Assembly: GCF_000024365.1 (NCBI RefSeq)
Contig: NC_013235.1
Location: 5,828,001 to 5,892,000, forward strand
From: Nakamurella multipartita DSM 44233
Lineage (GTDB): Bacteria; Actinomycetota; Actinomycetes; Mycobacteriales; Nakamurellaceae
Reading direction: 5' to 3'
DNA: 64,000 nt
Positions 1 to 7,597 of the stretch are shown here, piece after piece. The notes under the pieces are model-generated. The model worked only from the letters and a program-made list of their open reading frames with translations. It did no database searches and was not told the origin of the DNA. Made by a program: the position numbers and the translations under genes. The first letter of the stretch is position 1. Every line of letters starts with the position of its first letter.

Positions 1-839
1 TGGCCAGCAAGGTCGCGATCTCGGGCACCAACTTCGGCATCGCCGAGACCGGCACCATCGGCGTGGTCGAGTCCGAGGGCAACGGCCGGATGTGCGTGAC
101 CCTGCCCGAGACCCTGATCACCGTGATGGGCATCGAGAAGATCCTGCCCACGTTCACCGACCTGGAAGTGTTCCTGCAGCTGCTGCCCCGCTCCTCGACC
201 GGGGAACGGATGAACCCCTACACCTCGCTGTGGACCGGGGTCACCCCGGGCGACGGCCCGCAGAACTTCCACCTCATCCTGCTCGACAACGGCCGCACCA
301 ACGCCCTGGCCGACCAGGTCGGCCGGGCCGCGCTGCACTGCATCCGCTGCTCGGCCTGCCTGAACGTGTGCCCGGTCTACGAACGCACCGGCGGCCACGC
401 CTACGGCTCGGTCTACCCCGGCCCGATCGGCGCCGTGCTGACCCCGCAACTGACCGGCATGCACGGCCACCACGACGTGAACTCGACCCTGCCCTACGCC
501 TCCTCGCTGTGCGGCGCCTGCTACGACGTCTGCCCGGTCAAGATCCCCATCCCGGACCTGCTCGTCGAACTGCGCGGCCGCGCCGTCGATGCCGACCGCG
601 GCCGCACCATCCCCGGCGGCTGGGACGCCGCGATGAAAGCCGCCGCCTGGATCATGAGCGACCCCACCCGGTTCGCCGCCGCCGAGAAAGGCCTGGCCGC
701 CGGCCGACTCGTCGCCGGCCGCGACAAGAAGATCAAACACCTGCCGTTCCCCGGATCGGCCTGGACCCACACCAAGGACATGCCCGCCCCGCCCAAGCAG
801 ACGTTCCGGCAATGGTGGAAGGAAACGCATCATGAGTAG
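1..839 (+). CDS. lutB: Lactate utilization protein B, 3' part (Fe-S protein)
   Basis: This is the C-terminal part of LutB, the iron-sulfur subunit of the LutABC complex that oxidises L-lactate to pyruvate in the cytoplasm. The frame is open from base 3 and the start lies before the window. The visible part has the LUD-type segment with TGTIGVVESEGN near the left edge, then two ferredoxin-like clusters: CIRCSACLNVCPVY (about nt 330-380) and CGACYDVCPV (about nt 508-540), followed by the usual C-terminal tail. It overlaps lutC by 8 bp, so the two are translationally coupled. lutA would be expected just upstream. Family assignment is firm; substrate is inferred from the LutB-LutC pair. Confidence 0.93.
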   Translation, partial: ASKVAISGTNFGIAETGTIGVVESEGNGRMCVTLPETLITVMGIEKILPTFTDLEVFLQLLPRSSTGERMNPYTSLWTGVTPGDGPQNFHLILLDNGRTNALADQVGRAALHCIRCSACLNVCPVYERTGGHAYGSVYPGPIGAVLTPQLTGMHGHHDVNSTLPYASSLCGACYDVCPVKIPIPDLLVELRGRAVDADRGRTIPGGWDAAMKAAAWIMSDPTRFAAAEKGLAAGRLVAGRDKKIKHLPFPGSAWTHTKDMPAPPKQTFRQWWKETHHE

Positions 840-1470
840 CCGCGAGACCGTCCTGGGCCGCATCCGCAGCGCCCTGGCCGCCGACACCACCCCACCACCA
901 CCCATCCCCCGCGACTACATCCGCGTCGGGGACCACCCGCCCGGCAGCCCCCCCGTGCTGGAACTGATGATCGACCGCCTCGTCGACTACAAAGCCCACG
1001 TCCGCGAGATCACCCCCGACCAACTCGCCGACGCCATCGACACCGCCCTGGCCGATCAACGGTCGGTGGTGCTGGCACCCGATCTGGACCCGGCGATCGC
1101 CGCGGCCGCCGCCCGCTCCGGCCGCACCCTGACCACCGACGGCACCCCCACCGTGCTCACCCCTGCCGAACTCGACCGGATCGACGCCGTCGTCACCACC
1201 GCCACCGTCGCCATCGCGTTATCCGGCACCATCACCCTCGACGGCGGCCCCGGCCAAGGCCGCCGCGCCATCACCCTGGTCCCCGACTTCCACCTCGTCG
1301 TCCTGCACGCCGAGCAGATCGTGCACACCGTCCCCGAAGCCATCGCCCGCCTCGACCCCGTCCGACCCCTGACCATGATCGCCGGACCCTCCGCCACCAG
1401 CGACATCGAACTCGAACGCGTCGAAGGCGTGCACGGCCCCCGCACCCTGTCCGTGCTCATCGTGCGCTGA
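832..1470 (+). CDS. lutC: Lactate utilization protein C (LUD domain)
   Basis: A 212-residue LUD-domain (DUF162) protein, the small subunit of the LutABC lactate oxidation complex. The central segment TVAIALSGTITLDGGPGQG and the C-terminal GPSATSDIELERVEGVHGP are hallmarks of LutC. The ATG at 832 lies inside the last codons of lutB (8-bp overlap), with AAGGAAA about ten bases upstream inside lutB. The N-terminal MSSRETVLGRIRSAL is also typical. The gene ends 7 bp before a 61-nt hairpin repeat that lies between it and the convergent DUF559-type gene and may end transcription of both. Confidence 0.93.
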   Translation: MSSRETVLGRIRSALAADTTPPPPIPRDYIRVGDHPPGSPPVLELMIDRLVDYKAHVREITPDQLADAIDTALADQRSVVLAPDLDPAIAAAAARSGRTLTTDGTPTVLTPAELDRIDAVVTTATVAIALSGTITLDGGPGQGRRAITLVPDFHLVVLHAEQIVHTVPEAIARLDPVRPLTMIAGPSATSDIELERVEGVHGPRTLSVLIVR

Positions 1471-1477
1471 CCCGACC

Positions 1478-1538
1478 ATCGAGGGGCCACTTCCGGTCGT
1501 TCCCGAGGCCCGGGAAGGTCCGGAACTGGCCCCTCGAT
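1478..1538. repeat. 60-bp hairpin repeat, copy 1
   Basis: The sequence from 1478 to 1537 is identical, base for base, to 2563-2622. It has 12-bp perfect terminal inverted arms (ATCGAGGGGCCA and its complement) and further inner arms (TTCCGG/CCGGAA, TTCCCG/CGGGAA), so it can fold into one long imperfect hairpin. It fills most of the 72-bp gap between the convergent lutC and DUF559-type genes, where it could act as a bidirectional terminator. The duplication suggests a REP- or MITE-like element. Confidence 0.85.
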
Positions 1539-1542
1539 CCGG

Positions 1543-2508
1543 TCAGCCCCGCCAGCCGGCCGCGATCAGGGCGTGCCTTACCCGGGCGACGGTGGCGGCC
1601 CGGTCGCCGAAGAAGGCGCGACCGGTGATCCGGACGACCGTCCACCCGTGCGCGGCGAACCGCTCCAGCCGGCGGACGTCCCGGTCGAACTGCCGAGTGT
1701 CGGTCCGATGCTGATCCCCGTCGTACTCCACGATCACCCGCCACCGGCGGTAGACCAGGTCGGCCCGACCCAGGAATTCACCCCGAGATCCGGTGATCGA
1801 CACGTTCACCTCCGGTTCGGGCAGGCCCGCATCCACCACGGCCACCCGCACGAGCGACTCCGGCCGGGACTCGACCCCCGGCCGGATTCGGGCCACGGCC
1901 CGCGCGGCCACCGCCTTGCCCCGGCCCCGGAACACCGCCACCCGCTCGGCCAGCTCCGCCTGGGTCAGCCACGGACGATCGTCGAGCGGGTTCGGGTAGA
2001 CCGGCGCATGGATCAACGCGTCGCCGACGGCGATCAGGTCCGCCAGCGGCAGCACGCTGGCGAGCTGGCAGAACATCGTGGCCGGGTCGACGATCCGGCA
2101 GCCGTGACGCCGCCCGACCAAGGCCCGTGGGTCCAGGAGCTTGTGGGCGTGCACCCCGCGGCGCCGGGGTGGGCGGGCCGGGGGCACAACCCCGATGTGC
2201 AGATCCTCCTCGACCAAGTCCGGCGGCAGCGGCACCGGCCACAGCCGCGCCGCGGTCAGGTGGGTGAAGATCGGATCGCCGCCCAGGGCGACGGCCAGGG
2301 CGACGCATCGGGCCAGTAGGGCAGGCGGGGCGGCGGGCGAGGCCGGGGTCGGGGCCGACGGCGTGACCTTGGGGACCCGGACCCCGCGGAACGGCCGGTC
2401 CAGGTCGGCTCCCCGCATGCGGCGATCGGTGAGTCCGGCCGCTCGGCCCTGGCCGACCGTGAACGCGCCGAGGGCCAGCTCGGGCGGCAGAGGTCGGCGG
2501 GGCGGCAC
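1543..2508 (-). CDS. DUF559-type protein with endonuclease-like C-terminus
   Basis: A 321-residue protein of a type common in actinobacteria: an N-terminal winged-helix-like part (PPELALGAFTVGQGRAAGL, then DLDRPFRGVRVP) and a C-terminal DUF559/Vsr-like segment with VEYDGDQHRTDTRQFDRD, which contains the Glu-Asp-Gln-His and Asp residues expected for a PD-(D/E)XK-like nuclease fold. I place the start at GTG 2508 because the N-terminal part of the family begins right after it; the open frame runs further upstream, but that stretch holds a copy of the 60-bp repeat and looks non-coding. No strong ribosome site is visible. It stands alone between two identical hairpin repeats. Substrate and cellular role are unknown. 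Confidence 0.75.
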   Translation of the reverse strand: MPPRRPLPPELALGAFTVGQGRAAGLTDRRMRGADLDRPFRGVRVPKVTPSAPTPASPAAPPALLARCVALAVALGGDPIFTHLTAARLWPVPLPPDLVEEDLHIGVVPPARPPRRRGVHAHKLLDPRALVGRRHGCRIVDPATMFCQLASVLPLADLIAVGDALIHAPVYPNPLDDRPWLTQAELAERVAVFRGRGKAVAARAVARIRPGVESRPESLVRVAVVDAGLPEPEVNVSITGSRGEFLGRADLVYRRWRVIVEYDGDQHRTDTRQFDRDVRRLERFAAHGWTVVRITGRAFFGDRAATVARVRHALIAAGWRG

Positions 2509-2562
2509 CCGCGAATGATGGACGAGATCGCCGGAACCGCGGCCGAGTTGTCCACAGGCCTG

Positions 2563-2622
2563 ATCGAGGGGCCACTTCCGGTCGTTCCCGAGGCCCGGGA
2601 AGGTCCGGAACTGGCCCCTCGA
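2563..2622. repeat. 60-bp hairpin repeat, copy 2
   Basis: This is an exact direct copy of 1478-1537, in the same orientation, 54 bp upstream of the proposed GTG of the DUF559-type gene and just before the cobalamin riboswitch. Together the two copies bracket the nuclease-like gene. The final base of the outer arm differs (C here, T in copy 1), so the hairpin is one pair shorter. Confidence 0.85.
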
Positions 2623-2649
2623 CCGGGCCAGCCCGTACCCTGGCTCCCG

Positions 2650-2865
2650 CTGATGGTCCGTCGTGCTCCACGCTCGGCGGGACAACAGGGAACCCGGTGC
2701 GAATCCGGGGCTGCCCCGCAGCGGTGATCGGGAACGACCGCCATCACCCCGCCGGTTCGTCGGTGGGGTCCAGCACTGGGTGCGAACCCGGGAAGCGATG
2801 GCCAGTAGGCATTCCTTGCGTTGAGGCGCAGGACCAGCCCGAGAGTCCGAAGACCTGCCATCGGT
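2650..2865 (+). promoter_or_regulatory. Cobalamin (B12) riboswitch
   Basis: The core signature GGGAACCCGGTGCGAATCC with the following GGGGCTGCCCCGCAGCGGTGA is the conserved central part of the adenosylcobalamin riboswitch. Downstream come a CCAGCACTGGG arm, an AGTAGGCA segment and a B12 box, AGTCCGAAGACCTGCC, at 2844-2859. It lies about 140 bp before the substrate-binding protein gene on the same strand, so B12 probably represses this importer. The 5' boundary is approximate. The control mode (termination or ribosome-site masking) cannot be read directly. Confidence 0.9.
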
Positions 2866-2997
2866 CGGTGGGCCGTCGGTCCACTGCGTTCGGGACCGCG
2901 AGGGACGGTCGCGTGCGATCGGGCGAGGCCGCACCGGCCCCCACCCGTCCCGCTGGCTCCGAAGCCATCCGTTTCCGGTCCGGCGAGGAGCCTGCCT

Positions 2998-4242
2998 GTG
3001 ATCACGTCCCGTTCCACCCGTCGAGCGGTCATCGGCGCCACCGCGCTGATCGCCCTGCTGACCGGGTGCTCATCCGCCCAGTCGGCCAGCCCGTCCCCGT
3101 CGGCATCAGCATCGGCATCGGCATCGGCATCGGCATCGGCCGGTGGTGTGGACGCCAAGGGGTGCATCACCGACTTCGACCCGAGCACCGACTACTTCCC
3201 GGTCAAGTCGCAGATCACCCACGCGACCAACTTCGCCATCAGCTATCACGACTCCTATCAGGTGCTGACCGTGCCGCAGCCCACGCAGGGCGGGGCCCCG
3301 GAGTCGTACGTGCTGGTCAAGTGCGGCGCGCCGACCCCCGAGCTGACCGGTGACCTGGCCGGGGCGCAGGTCATCACCACCCCGGTTAGCTCGCTGTACT
3401 CCGCCTCCACCACTCACCTGCCGTTCCTGGTCGAGTTGGATCAGCTCGACACTCTGACCGGGGTCGGCACCAAGGGCTTCATCTCCGAGAAGCAGGTGCA
3501 GGACCGGGTGGCCGAGCCTGGCGTGGTCGAGTTCTCCGCCGCCGGCACCGTGGATGCGGAGGCGGTCATCGCCGGCCAGCCCGACGTCCTGGTCACCGCG
3601 GGCACCGACGATCCCGGGTACGCCGTGGTCAAGGCGGCGGGCATCCCGGTGCTGGCCAACGCCGACTGGCTGGAGGACGACCCGCTGGGCCGGGCCGAGT
3701 ACCTCAAGTACTTCGCCGCGCTGACCGGGACCGAGCAGCAGGCCGCCGCGGCCTTCGACACGGTCGAGCGCAGCTACCAGGAGCTCGCGGCCTCCGTCCA
3801 GGACGCCAATCCGGTCGCCGTCGTGCCCGGGCAGCCGTTCCAGGGCACCTGGTACATCCCGGGGGGCAAGTCCTACACGACCCGGTTGATCCAGGACGCC
3901 GGCGGCACCACCGCCTGGGCCGACGACGCCACCTCCGGGTCGATCCCCACCGATCTGGAGACGGTACTGGCCAAGGCCGGCACCGCCCCGGCCTGGCTGG
4001 CCAGTACGACCTGGACCACCACCGTGCAGGCCCTGGCCGAGGAGCCGCGGCTGGCCGAATTCGCCGCGATGAAGGCCGGCAACGTGTGGAACGCGGCCAA
4101 GGACGTCACCGCCGACGGCGGCAACAACTTCTACGAGCTCGGCGTGGCCCGGCCCGACCTGGTGCTCGGCGACCTGGTCGCGATCCTGCACCCGGATCAG
4201 GCCCCGAACCACGACTTCTCCTTCTACCTGCGACTGAGCTGA
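2998..4242 (+). CDS. btuF: Cobalamin ABC transporter substrate-binding lipoprotein
   Basis: A 414-residue periplasmic-binding-type lipoprotein of the BtuF/FecB class. GTG 2998 follows GAGGAG by a good spacing. The signal peptide ends in a lipobox LLTGC with the acylated Cys at residue 24. A Ser-Ala repeat linker follows, then a two-lobed binding domain with signatures such as QPDVLVTAGTDDPGYAVVK and FYELGVARPDLVLGDLVAI. Its position directly under a B12 riboswitch points to a corrinoid substrate, although a siderophore cannot be excluded. It is one base from the permease gene, so they form an operon. Confidence 0.88.
   Translation: MITSRSTRRAVIGATALIALLTGCSSAQSASPSPSASASASASASASAGGVDAKGCITDFDPSTDYFPVKSQITHATNFAISYHDSYQVLTVPQPTQGGAPESYVLVKCGAPTPELTGDLAGAQVITTPVSSLYSASTTHLPFLVELDQLDTLTGVGTKGFISEKQVQDRVAEPGVVEFSAAGTVDAEAVIAGQPDVLVTAGTDDPGYAVVKAAGIPVLANADWLEDDPLGRAEYLKYFAALTGTEQQAAAAFDTVERSYQELAASVQDANPVAVVPGQPFQGTWYIPGGKSYTTRLIQDAGGTTAWADDATSGSIPTDLETVLAKAGTAPAWLASTTWTTTVQALAEEPRLAEFAAMKAGNVWNAAKDVTADGGNNFYELGVARPDLVLGDLVAILHPDQAPNHDFSFYLRLS
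3103..3138 (+). repeat. Hexanucleotide repeat in lipoprotein linker
   Basis: One GCATCA and five GCATCG units in tandem encode an alternating Ala-Ser run just after the lipobox of the B12-binding lipoprotein. The unit is six bases, so slippage would lengthen or shorten the linker without breaking the frame. Confidence 0.85.
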
Positions 4243-4243
4243 C

Positions 4244-5284
4244 GTGCGTCATCGGCCGGCGCTGGTGCTCGGCGCCCTGGCGGCGCTGACGCTGGTGTCG
4301 GCCGTGCTCGCGGTCGGGGTGGGGTCGGTGCCGATCCCGCCGTCGACCACCCTGCGGTTCTTCACCGGCGGCCCGGTGGATCCGACCGCCGCGGTGCTGT
4401 TGCAGCAGGTCCGGCTGCCCCGCGCGGGGACCGCCATCCTGGCCGGGGTCGGGCTGGCGGTGGCCGGTCTGCTGATGCAGACGTTGTTCGCCAACCCGCT
4501 GGCCGATCCGTTCATCCTGGGGGTGTCCTCCGGGGCCAGCCTCGGGGTCGCGATCGCGGTGCTCGGCGGCGGCACGCTGGCCGGCGGCTTCGTGGCCGGG
4601 TTGGGGCTGACCGGCCGGGCCGGTCTGGTCACCGCCGCGGCGATCGGGGCGTTGGCGGTGCTGATGCTGGTGCTGCTTCTGGGCCGGTGGGTGCGCTCGG
4701 TGGTCGCGCTGCTGTTGATCGGGGTGATGATCGGCTCGGCCACCACCGCGCTGGTCTCGCTGCTGCTGGCGTTTTCCGCACCGGACCGGATCCAGAAGTA
4801 CGTGTTGTGGGGGCTCGGTTCGGTCAGTGGCACCACCTGGCCGGATCTGGCCTTCCTGGCCCCGGCGGTGCTGGTCGGGGTCGGGCTGGCGGCGTGGATC
4901 GCCCCGTCGTTGAACGCGATGCTGCTGGGTGAGCGGTACGCGGCGTCGATGGGGGTGGCGGTCGGCCGGGTACGCACCGCCGGCATCGTCGCCACCGCGG
5001 TGATGGCCGGAGCGGTGACGGCGTTCTGCGGACCGATCGCCTTCGTCGGGATCGCGGTGCCGCACCTGGCCCGGTTGGCCCTGGGCCGGGCCGATCACCG
5101 GTGGCTGGTGCCGGCCTGTGCGCTGATGGGCGCGGTGGTGTTGCAACTGTGCTCGGTGATCGCCCAGCTCCCCGGGTCCGACGGGGTGTTGCCGCTGAAC
5201 GTGGTGACGGCGGCGATCGGCGCCCCCGTCGTGATCGCGGCCCTGTTGCGCAGCCGGACGCTGGCCGCCGGAGCGGCGGCATGA
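4244..5284 (+). CDS. btuC: FecCD/BtuC-type ABC permease
   Basis: A 346-residue multi-spanning permease of the iron/B12 uptake family. Recognisable signatures are the segment NPLADPFILGVSSGASLG, the following Gly-rich helix and the C-terminal FCGPIAFVGIAVPHLARL. Starts at GTG 4244, one base after the lipoprotein stop. It would pair with the BtuF-like protein and a BtuD-like ATPase. The stop codon TGA (5282-5284) overlaps an ATG at 5281, which looks like the original start of the ATPase gene. The IS110-family element begins immediately afterwards. Confidence 0.9.
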   Translation: MRHRPALVLGALAALTLVSAVLAVGVGSVPIPPSTTLRFFTGGPVDPTAAVLLQQVRLPRAGTAILAGVGLAVAGLLMQTLFANPLADPFILGVSSGASLGVAIAVLGGGTLAGGFVAGLGLTGRAGLVTAAAIGALAVLMLVLLLGRWVRSVVALLLIGVMIGSATTALVSLLLAFSAPDRIQKYVLWGLGSVSGTTWPDLAFLAPAVLVGVGLAAWIAPSLNAMLLGERYAASMGVAVGRVRTAGIVATAVMAGAVTAFCGPIAFVGIAVPHLARLALGRADHRWLVPACALMGAVVLQLCSVIAQLPGSDGVLPLNVVTAAIGAPVVIAALLRSRTLAAGAAA

Positions 5285-5301
5285 CACCCTCTGTGTCAAC
5301 C

Positions 5302-6540
5302 TCAGGCCGCAAGTTGCCCGCTGTTGATCTTGTTCGCGTTGCCGTGCCTGGCCGGGTCGTAAGGCTCTCGGTCGAGCCAGCAGCGGTAGATCACGCGCAC
5401 CCAGGCGCGGGCCAGGACCCGGACGGCGTGCGGGTGGTCGTGCCCGCGTTGGATAGCTCTGCGGTAGACCTCGGCGGCCCACGGGCTTTGGTGGCGACTG
5501 TTGTCGGCGAACGTGGTCATCGCTTTACGGAATCGTTTGTTGCAGGCCCACCGGAAATGCACGGCATGATATTTACCGGACGCTTTGGTGACCGGGGTCA
5601 GGCCGGCCAACGCCGCGACGGCGTCGGGCGAGTCGTAGGCTTGCCGGGAATCGCCCCACTCGGCGAGCACCTGGGCGGCGTTGATCTGACCCGACCTTGG
5701 CAGCGACGTGAAGATCGCGGCGTCCGGGTGCTCCCCGAGGTGGGCGGTCACCGACCGGTCCAGGTCCTTGCGGGTCTCGCCCAGGGTGCGCAGCACGGCC
5801 ACCAGCGCCAGCACGGCGTCCCGGACGGCCTCGACCAGGTCCGGGTCGGTGGTGCCGGCCGGCGCAGCCCGCAATCGGGTCAGCAGCTCCGCGGCCGAGC
5901 GGCGACCGGAGTAGCCGTGCTTGACGCAGAACGCGGCCATGCGCTTCTCACCCAGGCCCGCGGCGTGTTTGGCGGTCGGGTACCGGGTCAGGAACTCCAA
6001 CGCGATCGGCGACTCGATATCGGCGAAAACCTTGGTGGCGCCGGGCCAGTGGGCATCGAGCAGGGCGGTCAGCTGGTTCGCCGTGGCGGTCCGCATGGCC
6101 ACGATGTCATCGCGGGTGCGTACGACCGTACGCAGCGCCCTGGTCGCCGGGGTGAACGGGGTGGCCGGCCGCAGCCGGTGCGACCGCAGCCGCAGATATT
6201 CGGCGATGACGGCGGCGTCGCCGGCGTCGGACTTGGCGCCGGACAGTACCTCCCCGTCGCGCCAGGTCTTGATCGCGTTCGGGCTGACCGGCACCACCGG
6301 GTAGCCCGCTTCGAGCAGGGCGTCGACCAGCCGACCGTCGGGCCGTTCCAGGGCGACGCTGACCTGCATCGGGTCGCTGGCCAACCGACCCAGGCGGGCC
6401 AACAGGGTCGCGAATCCGTCGGCGGTGTGCTCGATCGTGAACTGCGCGGTGATCTTCCCGGCCGCGTCCTGCACACACACGGCGTGCGTTTGGGCGGCCC
6501 AATCGATACCGACGTAGAAATCGCATTCGGGCAGGGACAA
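5302..6540 (-). CDS. IS110-family transposase (DEDD, RuvC-like)
   Basis: A 412-residue transposase with intact catalytic residues: N-terminal RuvC-like DEDD motif with D13 in GIDWA, E65 in VALERPDG, D105 and D108 in KSDAGDAA, and a C-terminal Transposase_20 domain (SLPRSGQINAAQVLAEWGD, then LAGLTPVTKASGK, whose Ser321 is the likely nucleophile). Length is typical. It seems functional. It lies antisense to the surrounding btu genes. This family works with a bridge RNA encoded in the non-coding end next to the transposase. Confidence 0.93.
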   Translation of the reverse strand: MSLPECDFYVGIDWAAQTHAVCVQDAAGKITAQFTIEHTADGFATLLARLGRLASDPMQVSVALERPDGRLVDALLEAGYPVVPVSPNAIKTWRDGEVLSGAKSDAGDAAVIAEYLRLRSHRLRPATPFTPATRALRTVVRTRDDIVAMRTATANQLTALLDAHWPGATKVFADIESPIALEFLTRYPTAKHAAGLGEKRMAAFCVKHGYSGRRSAAELLTRLRAAPAGTTDPDLVEAVRDAVLALVAVLRTLGETRKDLDRSVTAHLGEHPDAAIFTSLPRSGQINAAQVLAEWGDSRQAYDSPDAVAALAGLTPVTKASGKYHAVHFRWACNKRFRKAMTTFADNSRHQSPWAAEVYRRAIQRGHDHPHAVRVLARAWVRVIYRCWLDREPYDPARHGNANKINSGQLAA

Positions 6541-6776
6541 CTCAACAACTCCTCACAACGGCAGCGACGACTCGGCGAGGAGGCCGATCACCGGGCGGTC
6601 ACTGACTGGCGCTCTGCGGCGCGTCCCTCTGTTGCCGGTCTACAGCCCCGCGAGAACCGGGGGCGGCGGTGTCATGCAGGCCGTCGAACGGCGACCGGCA
6701 CAGGCCGTCACCCCGGCTCCCGCCGAGTCCCTACAACGAGCACCCTCTCAGGGCCCGCAACAAGGAGTGTTCACCA
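6541..6776 (-). ncRNA. Candidate bridge-RNA region of the IS110 element
   Basis: Roughly 235 non-coding bases upstream of the transposase start, on the same strand, up to the right-hand junction. In IS110-group elements this end carries the promoter and the bridge RNA that specifies target and donor. I see no protein here. I did not derive the guide loops, so the RNA itself is inferred from family and position only. Confidence 0.45.
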
Positions 6777-7583
6777 GTGACCGGCCGGGCCGATCTGGTG
6801 GTCGAGCGGCTGACGGTGGGTTACCCGCAGCGGCGGCGGTTCGCCCGGTCCGACCGGGTGGTGCTCGGGCCGGTGTCGGTCCGCGCGGCGGCCGGCCGGA
6901 TCACCCTGCTGCTCGGTCCCAACGGCGCCGGCAAGTCCACCCTGCTGCGCTCGATCGCCGGGTTGCAGCACCCGCTCGGCGGGCAGGTCACGCTCGGCGG
7001 GGCCGATCTGCACGCCCTCGATCCCCGCACCCGGGCGGCCCGGATGGCGGTGGTACTGACCGAGCGGTTCGACCCCGGGCTGTTGCGCGGCGAGGACGTG
7101 GTCGCCCTGGGCCGGTTCCCGCACCGGGCCCGGTCCGGCTCGTTCACCGCCGACGACCGGCGGGCGGTGGCCGAGGCGTTCGCCGCGGTGCACGCGCAGG
7201 AGCTGGCCGACGTCCTGCTGGCCAAGATGTCCGACGGGCAGCGGCAGCGGATCATGATCGCCCGCGCCCTGGCCCAGTCCCCGTCGCTGCTGCTGCTGGA
7301 CGAGCCGTCGGCGTTCCTGGACGCACCGGCCCGGATCGAGCTGCTGGCCGTGCTGCGCCGGATCGCCGCCGAACGCACCATCCCGGTCCTCGCCTCCACC
7401 CACGACGTGGAGGCCGCGGTGCAGCTGGGCCAGGACGGCTGGCTGATCGGTCCGGGTCCGCAGGTGACCAGCGGCCCGGTGCGGGAGCTGGCCGCGGGTG
7501 GAGCGATCGGTGCGGCCTTCGACACCGATCAGGTCCTGTTCGATCCGAGTTCCGGACGTTTCGGCCTGCGTGGCATCAGTTGA
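6777..7583 (+). CDS. btuD: B12/iron ABC transporter ATP-binding protein
   Basis: A 268-residue ATPase of the BtuD/FepC class: Walker A GPNGAGKS (residues 47-54), a variant signature MSDGQRQR, Walker B LLLLDEPSAFLD and a switch histidine in STHDVEA. The start is GTG 6777, preceded by AAGGAG at 6762-6767. The protein begins V-T-G-R-A-D, while the btuC end carries an ATG-AC overlap, so the original start was probably ATG at the btuC stop. After the IS110 insertion the first base of the new start and the ribosome site appear to come from the element. The gene is now cut off from the riboswitch-controlled transcript unless read-through occurs. Confidence 0.9.
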   Translation: MTGRADLVVERLTVGYPQRRRFARSDRVVLGPVSVRAAAGRITLLLGPNGAGKSTLLRSIAGLQHPLGGQVTLGGADLHALDPRTRAARMAVVLTERFDPGLLRGEDVVALGRFPHRARSGSFTADDRRAVAEAFAAVHAQELADVLLAKMSDGQRQRIMIARALAQSPSLLLLDEPSAFLDAPARIELLAVLRRIAAERTIPVLASTHDVEAAVQLGQDGWLIGPGPQVTSGPVRELAAGGAIGAAFDTDQVLFDPSSGRFGLRGIS

Positions 7584-7597
7584 TTCAGGGTCGAAAG

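Larger units (their letters stand above)
5285..6776 (-). mobile_element. IS110-family insertion element
   Basis: The segment between the btuC stop and the first bases of btuD contains one IS110-type transposase gene, a short right end (about 17 bp) and a long non-coding left end (about 235 bp) upstream of the transposase, as is usual for the IS110 group. There are no long terminal inverted repeats, also as expected. The flanks read ...ATGAC on the left and ...GTGACC on the right, so TGAC occurs at both junctions. The exact ends cannot be fixed by more than a few bases because of this shared sequence. Confidence 0.8.

Noticed and set aside
2509-2934. N-terminal extension of the DUF559-type protein
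   Set aside because: This stretch contains the 60-bp repeat and part of the riboswitch on the other strand, and the family N-terminus starts after 2508.
3100-3140. Hexamer repeat as a CRISPR or replication iteron
   Set aside because: Too short, no spacers, and it is in frame within the lipoprotein linker.
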